A stretch of DNA of 64,000 bases from Domibacillus sp. PGB-M46 (GTDB lineage Bacteria > Bacillota > Bacilli > Bacillales > Domibacillaceae), in contig NZ_JAKGCR010000009.1 of the NCBI RefSeq assembly GCF_022668875.1, forward strand, positions 62,001 to 126,000. Direction: 5' to 3'. The translations under genes and the position numbers were made by a program. Positions within the stretch are counted from its first letter, which is position 1; each line of letters starts with the position of its first letter. Under the pieces are notes generated by a model. That model was not told the origin of the DNA. It saw only the letters and a program-made list of their open reading frames with translations, and did no database searches. Shown here piece after piece: positions 16,538 through 24,272 of this stretch.

Positions 16538-16576
16538 TTAGTTACTCAGTTAAATATTTAGTTATCTAGTTAATAT
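16538..16576. repeat. Tandem AGTTA repeats upstream of the NlpC/P60 gene
   Basis: AGTTA occurs at 16540, 16548, 16560 and 16568 (spacings 8, 12, 8), forming two imperfect 20-bp direct repeats that end just before the ribosome site of the next gene. It may be an operator. The rest of 16001-16537 shows no gene. Confidence 0.4.
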
Positions 16577-16590
16577 ATGGAGGTTTCATT

Positions 16591-17055
16591 TTGAAGAAAG
16601 TAATTGTAAGTTCTATGACAGCAATCACACTTTTGTTTGGCAGCATGACAACATCATTCGTTTCTCAGCCACACGCGGTAGAAGCCGCTTCAAATTATAA
16701 ACAAAAAGCAATTAGCGAGGGTAAAAAAGTACTTGGCACGCCATATAAATGGGGTGGAACAACAACAAAAGGTTTTGACTGCTCTGGCTTCGTTGGATAT
16801 TCATTTAAGAAAGCAGGCAAAACGTTACCTAGAACAACTGCTGAAATATATAAAAAAGGAAAGTCTGTATCCAAATCTAACCTTCAAAAAGGAGATTTGG
16901 TATACTTTCAAACCTATAAAAAAGGCCCCTCTCACATGGGAATTTATCTAGGCAATAATGAATTTATTCACGCTTCTTCTTCGAAGGGTGTGTCCATTAC
17001 TACTTTAAGTAACAGCTATTGGAAAAAAAGATACATCGGGGCAAAACGGTTATAA
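16591..17055 (+). CDS. Secreted NlpC/P60 peptidoglycan endopeptidase
   Basis: A protein of 154 residues with a TTG start behind GGAGG (seven-base gap). The signal peptide (about 1-33, cut after VEAA or nearby) is followed directly by an NlpC/P60 domain with Cys64 in FDCSGF, His115 in SHMGIYLG and His127 in FIHAS. These cysteine peptidases cut the D-Glu-diamino-acid bond of stem peptides. It has no LysM or SH3 wall-binding modules, so it is a minimal enzyme. It is a single gene. Four AGTTA boxes lie just upstream. Confidence 0.9.
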   Translation: MKKVIVSSMTAITLLFGSMTTSFVSQPHAVEAASNYKQKAISEGKKVLGTPYKWGGTTTKGFDCSGFVGYSFKKAGKTLPRTTAEIYKKGKSVSKSNLQKGDLVYFQTYKKGPSHMGIYLGNNEFIHASSSKGVSITTLSNSYWKKRYIGAKRL

Positions 17056-17103
17056 ATTAGCTTTTCACAACTTATAAGCAAAAAGAACATACAAAAACTG
17101 TTA

Positions 17104-17135
17104 AAGCGGGGCGTAAGATCTTCTACGCCCCGCTT
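17104..17135. terminator. Strong hairpin after the NlpC/P60 gene
   Basis: A 12-bp G+C-rich stem, AAGCGGGGCGTA / TACGCCCCGCTT, with a short T-poor tail. Confidence 0.6.
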
Positions 17136-17231
17136 GCCATTTTCTTGAAGTGTTGTAAGGATGGCCTCATAATCATTCCCTAATGCAAAATAAGTTATTT
17201 CCATTCAGATGACAGTTATGAATACTTAAAA

Positions 17232-17279
17232 ATGAAAAAGGCTCATGATTACGCACGAAGTAATCATGAGCCTTTTTCT
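17232..17279. terminator. Bidirectional terminator
   Basis: AAAAAGGCTCATGATTAC / GTAATCATGAGCCTTTTT is a perfect 18-bp stem with T-runs both ways, placed 20 bp after the corA stop. It probably ends the minus-strand corA gene. Confidence 0.85.
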
Positions 17280-17298
17280 TCTTACATGTCTTGATTTG

Positions 17299-18270
17299 TT
17301 ACAAAAGCTGCTTCTTTTTAAAATATCTCCACATTCCAAACGTCAAAAGGATGAGCGCCAAAAAGATAATAACAGTGGCGAAAGGAGAATCCTGATAAGG
17401 GAGAGGCACATTCATCCCGAAAAATCCTGTTACAAAGGTTAAAGGCAGCATAATGGTTGAAATCAATGTAAGAACATTTAATTTTTCGGAGGATTTTGCA
17501 TTGATGATGGAATAATACGTGTCCAATGCGCTGTTAACCAGATCCCTGAATGTTTCAGTCGCATCGACAATCCGCTCTAGGTGATCAAGCAAATCCGTAT
17601 AAAATGGAACATTTTCTTCTCTAATACCGAACTTCCATTTACCATTAACTGTTAAAAATATCCTGCGCTGCGGTAAGATCACCCGCCGGATCAATATAAT
17701 TGTACGTTTTAGGGCTAAAAACTCTTCCGTGACACCCCTGATGGATTCATCATAGATCTCGTTTTCTAACTCATCGATACGAATACTAATTCGGTCTAGA
17801 ATAGGGAAATATTCATCTGTAATCCCATCAATTAAAGCGTATAAAAGAAAGTCTGCCCCTTTATCCATATATTTCGTACTTCTAGAACAGATTGCATCCA
17901 TTTGTCCAAGCCATCTTAGCTTGTGCTTATGAATGGTTACCACGTAATTCGGGCCAACGAAAACGTTAAGCTCAAGAGTTGTAATTTCATTATCACTTTC
18001 CTCGTTATACCGCAGGGCATGGAGAACGAAAAACTGATAGTCCTCGTAGTTATCCATCTTCGCCCGCGGGCTGTCATGAAGGCAGTCCTCAATGGCCAAA
18101 GGATGAAAGTCAAAAATCTTGGCTATTTCATATAATTCACGGCTTTGTACATCATAGATATCAATCCATAATAAACTATCGGCATAGCTTAAATGCTTAT
18201 GAACATCCGATAAGTTGATATTGGAGACCATTTCTTGTTTATCATTTCGATAAAGATATGTTTTAATCAT
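17299..18270 (-). CDS. CorA-family magnesium transporter, riboswitch-controlled copy
   Basis: A protein of 323 residues: a long cytoplasmic N-terminal domain (1-260) and two C-terminal membrane helices with the GMN selectivity motif in GFFGMNVP (about 285) and a basic tail (RYFKKKQ). CorA channels import Mg2+ and close when cytoplasmic Mg2+ is high. ATG 18270 has AGGTGA upstream. A full M-box riboswitch with terminator lies upstream, so transcription should stop when Mg2+ is sufficient. The paralogue at 18729-19682 lacks this leader. Confidence 0.92.
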   Translation of the reverse strand: MIKTYLYRNDKQEMVSNINLSDVHKHLSYADSLLWIDIYDVQSRELYEIAKIFDFHPLAIEDCLHDSPRAKMDNYEDYQFFVLHALRYNEESDNEITTLELNVFVGPNYVVTIHKHKLRWLGQMDAICSRSTKYMDKGADFLLYALIDGITDEYFPILDRISIRIDELENEIYDESIRGVTEEFLALKRTIILIRRVILPQRRIFLTVNGKWKFGIREENVPFYTDLLDHLERIVDATETFRDLVNSALDTYYSIINAKSSEKLNVLTLISTIMLPLTFVTGFFGMNVPLPYQDSPFATVIIFLALILLTFGMWRYFKKKQLL

Positions 18271-18441
18271 TGATCATTCACCTCGTTTAATTTATCCGAG
18301 GCATTTAAAAGCTGCTGGATTCCTCTTGGATGGTATATGAGGAATAGAAACACCTTGGATGCCTCACTTTGATGCTGTTCTTAAAATGGCTTATCGAATG
18401 CGGGTCGTCAGTGCCCATTTTTTCCTCACCTCCAAGACAAA

Positions 18442-18475
18442 TAAAAGGCCCCTTACCAACAGAAAGGGGCCGTAA
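18442..18475 (-). terminator. Intrinsic terminator of the M-box riboswitch
   Basis: GGCCCCTT / AAGGGGCC (18447-18471) with TTTTATTT following on the minus strand, between the aptamer and corA. Bases 18271-18441 are the rest of the leader. Confidence 0.85.
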
Positions 18476-18507
18476 AAAGTCTATTTACGTTTTACATGTC
18501 CCCCCTT

Positions 18508-18655
18508 GTTGAGTTTTAGCACTGTATAGCATAGGCATGAACCAGCTGCATTAAGAAAAACCTTAATCCGATCTTTCCTGTTGACCCATTGGCGTCTTTC
18601 GACATTTTTGGGCAGCAGCGTATCTCTATACAGGAGCCTCACCTAACAGAAGACG
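18508..18655 (-). promoter_or_regulatory. M-box (ykoK) magnesium riboswitch
   Basis: Conserved segments appear in order on the minus strand: GTTAGGTGAGGCTCCTGTA, then CGCTGCTGCCCAAAAATGTC, then GGGTCAACAGGAAAGATCGG, then TTAAGGTTTTTCTTAATG, then ATGCTATACAGTGCTAAAAC. This is the standard Mg2+-sensing M-box of Bacillales. Confidence 0.95.
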
Positions 18656-18670
18656 TATTGAACTATTAAT

Positions 18671-18699
18671 ACTATATGCAACCAGCCACTTTGCGTCAA
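18671..18699 (-). promoter_or_regulatory. Sigma-A promoter of the M-box/corA unit
   Basis: TTGACG (18694-18699), 17 bp, TATAGT (18671-18676) on the minus strand, about 15-20 bp ahead of the M-box. Confidence 0.75.
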
Positions 18700-18728
18700 A
18701 TGATTTTACAATCAAGATCCAAACTTTT

Positions 18729-19682
18729 TTATTCGCTGTCAAACCAGCCTTTAGACTTAAACCAAATAAACATTCCGAACCCAATAAAGAACATCATGCC
18801 TAAGATTATATAGTATCCAAAGTGCCATTTTAATTCGGGCATATGTTCAAAATTCATTCCATAAATCCCGGCTATAAAAGTTAAAGGCATAAAAATTGTC
18901 GTAATCACGGTTAGGGTTTTCATAATATTGTTCATCCGAAAAGAGTTTAACGATATGTAATTGTCTCTTATATCCGAGGTCAGCTCCCGGTTTGATTCAA
19001 TCATTTCACTCAGCTTGAGGAGATGATCGTATATATCCTGGAAATAAGCCCGCTTTTGCTCCTGAATAATAAACCTTTTTGATTCTAGTATCCTATATAT
19101 TAACTCTCTCATTGGCACGATGGTTCGCCTTAGCTTCAGCAAATCTTTTCGAACTCCAAATACTTTGTTAATGAGCGTATCCGTCGCTTTTTTTGATCCG
19201 TAATAGTTTTCGACAGATAGCAGATAATCCTCCAATTCCTGAACCATCGGAAAAAAACTGTCTACAATTTTATCCATAATTTTGTAGCCTATTTCAACAG
19301 GTCTAAAACGATTAACATCGGTAGCCTTCTCAAACATTTCCCATACAGCATTCATTTCTTTCAGGTCTTGAAAATGAAAAGAGACGATGAAGTTCTCTCC
19401 CATAAACAGGTCTACCTCATGTGCTTCTAGTGTTTTTTTATTCAGCGCATGAATAACAAGAAAGCTAAGGTTTTCATAGTACTCCAGCTTGGGACGCTGA
19501 AGAAAATGTGCGCAGTCTTCAATCGCGAGTGGATGAAACTGAAAATGACTGCTAAGTAAGAGAATCTCCTCTTTAGTCGGCATATTAAAGTCTACCCAAT
19601 ACCAATCCATTTTAACGAGAGTATCCAATGCTGGGTTAATGAGCAGCTGCTTTTCTTTGTCCACAGCAAGTATTCTAATCAT
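18729..19682 (-). CDS. CorA-family magnesium transporter, second copy
   Basis: A protein of 317 residues with the same plan as the neighbour: a large soluble domain and two C-terminal helices with GMN in GIYGMNFEH (about 275) and an acidic end (WFDSE). It has diverged well from the M-box copy, so this is an old paralogue, not a fresh duplication. AGGAGA precedes the ATG at 19682. No M-box is visible in the 300 bp upstream. Transport of another divalent ion (for example Co2+) is possible. Confidence 0.9.
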   Translation of the reverse strand: MIRILAVDKEKQLLINPALDTLVKMDWYWVDFNMPTKEEILLLSSHFQFHPLAIEDCAHFLQRPKLEYYENLSFLVIHALNKKTLEAHEVDLFMGENFIVSFHFQDLKEMNAVWEMFEKATDVNRFRPVEIGYKIMDKIVDSFFPMVQELEDYLLSVENYYGSKKATDTLINKVFGVRKDLLKLRRTIVPMRELIYRILESKRFIIQEQKRAYFQDIYDHLLKLSEMIESNRELTSDIRDNYISLNSFRMNNIMKTLTVITTIFMPLTFIAGIYGMNFEHMPELKWHFGYYIILGMMFFIGFGMFIWFKSKGWFDSE

Positions 19683-19898
19683 AATATTCTCCTGATCCCT
19701 GTTTATTTATTCTTTCTAACTCTCAATATCTTTATCTTATTATCCTTGGCTGCACTTTTTACACTCTTCCTCCGTGTGTTCGGTATGTCTGAACAAATAG
19801 TTAAGGAAGTTTAAAACAGTTTCTAACCAGAACTTCTTTTTTCTGCCTCTGCTCGGCTCAAAACGCGTTTTCCTCAAACAGTTTAGTGATCAGTGCAA

Positions 19899-19952
19899 AA
19901 AGAAAAACTGAATTCCCTATATTGTACAACAGAGATTTCAGTTTTTCTTTTT
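19899..19952. terminator. Bidirectional hairpin terminator
   Basis: AAAAAGAAAAACTGAA pairs with TTTCAGTTTTTCTTTTT. It lies between the second corA and the nucleoside-transporter region. 19683-19898 shows nothing else. Confidence 0.7.
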
Positions 19953-20198
19953 TATAATCCGTTTAACTTTATTTTAATCCGTTTAAAACACTGGATATCG
20001 GTCATTGAATACTTTAAAACCTGGCTAGACTTTCCCCTTCCCCCCATTACCACTAGTAGATCTTCTTTATGAATAGTTTGAGCCGGAGACAGGGATACGA
20101 TAACATCGTGGCCACTTACAATGGCCCTGACACTGTTGTTATATGTAGCACGGATATCAAGTTCCTGCAGCCTTTGCCTTTCGTTTTCTTTCCTGTAA
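19953..20198 (-). pseudogene. KtrA/TrkA C-terminal (RCK_C) domain relic
   Basis: An open frame without a start codon follows the nucleoside transporter stop in the same reading frame. The text ELDIRATYNNSVRAIVSGHD, then SPAQTIHKEDLLVVMG is characteristic of the RCK_C ligand-binding domain of potassium-channel subunits. The N-terminal RCK_N domain is absent, so only the tail of a former ktrA-like gene remains. Confidence 0.6.
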
Positions 20199-20200
20199 TC

Positions 20201-21382
20201 TTAAAGAAACAGACCGACAATTGTTGCAGAAAGAACAGAAGCCATCGTGGCCACCAAAAGCATTTTCAAACCAAAACCGGCCACTCTTGCTCCTTGCTCC
20301 TGGCTAAAGCTTTGCACGGTTCCCTGGATGATTCCAATCGATGCGAAGTTTGCAAAACTAATCAGGAATACTGATACGATACCGACTGTTTTGGCAGTTA
20401 AGGTGTCCAGTAATGGAGCAAAGCCCAGCATGGCAACGAATTCGTTTGCCAATATTTTCGTTGCCATAACTGCTCCTGCTTGAACAGATTCCGCGATTGG
20501 AACCCCCATTACGATGGCAACCGGTGACAACACATAACCAAGGATGGTTTCAAGCTTCATGCCTGTGACCCCTTCAATGCCATAGTTAATCATTGCAAGC
20601 AATGATACGTAAGCGATCAGCATTGCGGCAACGATCCCAGCTACTTTAATGCCGTCCACTGCACCATTTCCAATTGCCTCGAACAGAGACTGCTCTCTGA
20701 CCATTTCACTAATATTAACATCTACATTCTCTTCTTTCACTGGTGCCACGATTGTTGCTAAAATCAAACCGCTCATAATGTTAAGCGGAAGCGCAACTAA
20801 CACGTACTCTGCCGGGATCATTGTCATATAAGCAGCGACAATGGAAGCAGACACAGAAGTCATCGAGGCTGTCGTCGCAACAAATAACTGGTTTAAGTTA
20901 AAACTAGGAAGTTGGTTTTTAATCGCCACAATCGCGCCGGTATCTCCAAAGATTGAAGATGTGACAACAGAGAAGGACTGAATGCGTGGAAGGCCTGTTA
21001 GTTTTGCAATTGCCCCACCCAGGTACTTAATGATCAAAGGCAAAATACGGATGTAGTTTAAGATCGACAGCAAGGTTGATGTGAAAACGATCAGCAGCAG
21101 TACATTGATAAAGAATACAGTCTGACCTTCAGGAACTAACCCGCCAAGGACAAAGTTAATTCCTTCATTACCAAACATCATTATTTTTGCAAAACCTGCC
21201 GCAACGGCTTTAAGGATTTGTCCGCCGATGTTCGTATTAAGCATAAATGCTGCAACGGCCAACTGAAGTACAAACAGAATTCCGATTGCACGATAATTGA
21301 TATTCTTCTTATCGTTTGATAACAAGTAAGCTGTACCAAACGTAAGAATGATTCCGACGATACCCACTAAAATACTTGTCAT
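20201..21382 (-). CDS. Concentrative nucleoside transporter (NupC/NupG family)
   Basis: A protein of 393 residues, very hydrophobic, of the CNT family of proton- or sodium-coupled nucleoside importers. Conserved stretches include GLPRIQSFSVVTSSIFGDTG, a SMTSVSASIVAAYM helix and a C-terminal SFANFASIGIIQG. I start it at ATG 21382 (MTSILVGIVGI, GGAG upstream); the longer frame to 21517 adds an atypical hydrophilic leader. It is a single gene. A purine-type riboswitch was looked for upstream and not seen. Confidence 0.9.
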   Translation of the reverse strand: MTSILVGIVGIILTFGTAYLLSNDKKNINYRAIGILFVLQLAVAAFMLNTNIGGQILKAVAAGFAKIMMFGNEGINFVLGGLVPEGQTVFFINVLLLIVFTSTLLSILNYIRILPLIIKYLGGAIAKLTGLPRIQSFSVVTSSIFGDTGAIVAIKNQLPSFNLNQLFVATTASMTSVSASIVAAYMTMIPAEYVLVALPLNIMSGLILATIVAPVKEENVDVNISEMVREQSLFEAIGNGAVDGIKVAGIVAAMLIAYVSLLAMINYGIEGVTGMKLETILGYVLSPVAIVMGVPIAESVQAGAVMATKILANEFVAMLGFAPLLDTLTAKTVGIVSVFLISFANFASIGIIQGTVQSFSQEQGARVAGFGLKMLLVATMASVLSATIVGLFL

Positions 21383-21673
21383 GTTGAGTCTCCATCTTGT
21401 TGTTTTTGCCTTGCACGAAAAAATACAAGCAGTCGAACAATGAAAGTCATTCACCAATGAAGAAAAAACGAACTGTTTATCCTGCTGTTTTTCAGACCTT
21501 TTCTGTATTATGGACAACAGCAGGAGTAACCATGCGTCCGGATTTTCTGCTTTTCAACACCAAAGGTGAAGTTCTGATGTCTGATTGTATAGTGAAAGAA
21601 ATACCGGCAGTTCATATTAAAATTCCTTATACATAAAAAAGGATATTTCACTTTCCTCCGCCTTTTCAACATT

Positions 21674-21738
21674 TTTGTTGCAAATGCAACAAAGTTAGGT
21701 TAAATTTGATATATAGCATTTTTATTGCATTTGCAACA
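21674..21738. promoter_or_regulatory. Twin palindromic operators
   Basis: TTTGTTGCA-AA-TGCAACAAA (21674-21693) is a perfect palindrome with 9-bp arms. A second site, TTGCA-TT-TGCAAC, centres 47 bp away (21725-21737). They precede the decayed MarR-like sequence and paiA. The remainder of 21383-21830 holds no convincing gene. Confidence 0.55.
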
Positions 21739-21844
21739 GAAAATATGTGCTAAGGAGAAAATTCTTCTCGAATTGGAATGACCTTACAAAAGGGCAGTGT
21801 TTGTACCTTGTGCGAATACATAAAAACCCCGGAATCATTCAAGA

Positions 21845-22534
<690 letters not shown>

Positions 22535-22695
22535 CTTTAGTAAAGGCGGGTCCTGAAAGGAACGAGTGTATTGGTTTAAGAAGGATTTTCCAAAAAAAGC
22601 CTGTATCAATGATTACTTGGTAACCGTTGATGCAGACTTTGTCTATCTGTAGCTAATTCCCCTTACATATATTTAATCCTTAGCTCTCTTTTTTG

Positions 22696-23418
22696 TTACT
22701 CTTGTACGGTTCTTGCTTTTAATGCATTTGCATTTACAGGTGCAGAGAAGTTGGCTTCATCGTATTCAACCATAACTCTTTGCCCGACGTTTAGGGATGA
22801 TTTTGCTTTTTCATCGATTTTATTTAAGTTAAATACATAGCCTTTACCCTCATATTTTTCTTTTATAAGAAAATCTATTTGTTCCTGGTTCCCCATTATT
22901 TCTTCTTTCTTTATTTCAGTAATTACCCTTATTTCATCCTCGGTTTTTTTCACGATATAGCCTTCTGCCACATAGCTTTCTGGTACCTGTACACCTTCAT
23001 TTTTAAAAAGCAGTTTTTTTAATTTTTCACTCTGTTCTTTGCTTAGCGTTCCGAAGCCCTCTTCTTCCTCCTCGCTCTGAAAAGAGATGCTGCCATCTTT
23101 CAGATAGACTTCGTACTCAAACAACCGTTCAGGCATATTCTCATCATAGGTGTAGAAAAATGTAGCTTCTGCCTTTCTATCCGGTTGAATGTCTGCCATT
23201 GCACCCGGCTCCCATCGGACTGCATTAAATGCTTCTCTTATGGTATCTAAATCTTTTCTCTCCGCAATCACAAATTCATTCTCTGGCTGCGCGATTGTTT
23301 CCCGCACATCTACTCTGGTCAGCTGGCCCAAATCAAAATCTTTTGGTGCTTCATTGGAGCAGCCGATTAAAAAAAGTGCAGTAAGGCTGATAAAAAGGCA
23401 AACGAGTCTTTGATACAA
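22696..23418 (-). CDS. DUF3221-type lipoprotein
   Basis: A protein of 240 residues with a TTG start behind GGGGGA. The N-terminal signal ends in the lipobox LIGC, giving a membrane-anchored exported protein. The C-terminal 95 residues (YVAEGYIVKKTEDEIRVITE, later VGQRVMVEYDE) match the DUF3221/YobA-type OB-like domain. The middle, with acidic runs (EEEEEGF), is less defined. Role unknown; it is a single gene. Confidence 0.8.
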   Translation of the reverse strand: MYQRLVCLFISLTALFLIGCSNEAPKDFDLGQLTRVDVRETIAQPENEFVIAERKDLDTIREAFNAVRWEPGAMADIQPDRKAEATFFYTYDENMPERLFEYEVYLKDGSISFQSEEEEEGFGTLSKEQSEKLKKLLFKNEGVQVPESYVAEGYIVKKTEDEIRVITEIKKEEIMGNQEQIDFLIKEKYEGKGYVFNLNKIDEKAKSSLNVGQRVMVEYDEANFSAPVNANALKARTVQE

Positions 23419-23641
23419 TCAGTTTTCCCCCTGAAGTTTCTGGAATCATAATACGTTTAATTTTAACACAGGAATTTAATCACAGAAACTAGAGATCAAC
23501 CGTATTTTGCCAATCTTTTTTATGCCATGAATACTCCCAAGCTTATTATGTAAAATCGTAAGGCCATTTGATAGTTGACCATCACCGGTTAAACTTTTCT
23601 TTACGGTAAAGTATTTTTAAGAGATAAACATCGATAACTGA

Positions 23642-23983
23642 TTATTTAATTGGCTTTTCGAAAATAAAAACAGAGATTGCCAGATCCTCTTCTATTTTAA
23701 TATCATTAAATAAATGCAGTAATTTAGATCCAACCAGTTCCTCTAAACCTTCCGGCATATTTTCATTGTATAATTCTTGTATCATAACCGTTCGCGCATT
23801 ATGGATCATTTGCTGCCCTTCTGCTGTCTTTGAAATGAATTTTTCCGATACGGTCAAATTTCCATGCATTTTGGTGACAGCCATATTTTCAACGAAATAG
23901 GTATAAATTTTTTCTGGCCCTTTTCCGAATAAATCTTTTCTTACTTTTCGAATAATCTCATTGAAAGCGGCTTCTTTCTTCAT
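23642..23983 (-). CDS. MpsC-family (DUF2294) protein
   Basis: A protein of 113 residues with the DUF2294 pattern: FNEIIRKVRKDLFGKGPE at the start, then EKFISKTAEGQQMIHNAR. In several Bacillus genomes such genes accompany YrhE-type formate dehydrogenase, and here it is divergent from one. The family has been named for a Na+-translocating system, but its mechanism is unclear. Confidence 0.8.
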   Translation of the reverse strand: MKKEAAFNEIIRKVRKDLFGKGPEKIYTYFVENMAVTKMHGNLTVSEKFISKTAEGQQMIHNARTVMIQELYNENMPEGLEELVGSKLLHLFNDIKIEEDLAISVFIFEKPIK

Positions 23984-24192
23984 CGTCTCTCATCCCTTCT
24001 ATACAACTATTATACGGTGAAAAACAAAAAAACGAAAAATAATTTCCTTTCCATCTTGTCTTTTCAAGCAAGAGGCGTATAATTATTTTTGAAATAATCA
24101 AGATATAAATGGAATTCTTAATAATATTTTGTTAAGGCTCTATTACATAATTTTATGGTGGAATGGCACATTAGTAGGCATATGCTAATTGG

Positions 24193-24244
24193 TTAATCCA
24201 GCACAATAAACACCTTAGAGGTGTTTGCTGTGCTGGATTTTTTT
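24193..24244 (+). terminator. Leader terminator/attenuator before formate dehydrogenase
   Basis: AATCCAGCACA pairs with TGTGCTGGATT around an inner AACACCT/AGGTGTT stem and is followed by TTTTTTT on the plus strand only. It lies 29 bp before the dehydrogenase ATG and no plus-strand gene precedes it, so it may act as an attenuator in the leader. Confidence 0.6.
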
Positions 24245-24272
24245 ATTCCCTGATAAAAAGGAGAGCACTGCA

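Noticed and set aside
20199-21400. Purine riboswitch upstream of the nucleoside transporter
   Set aside because: No purine-aptamer core sequence was seen in the leader region.
21397-21636. Open frame upstream of the nucleoside transporter
   Set aside because: No ribosome site near any start and no recognisable motif; it overlaps the likely transporter leader.
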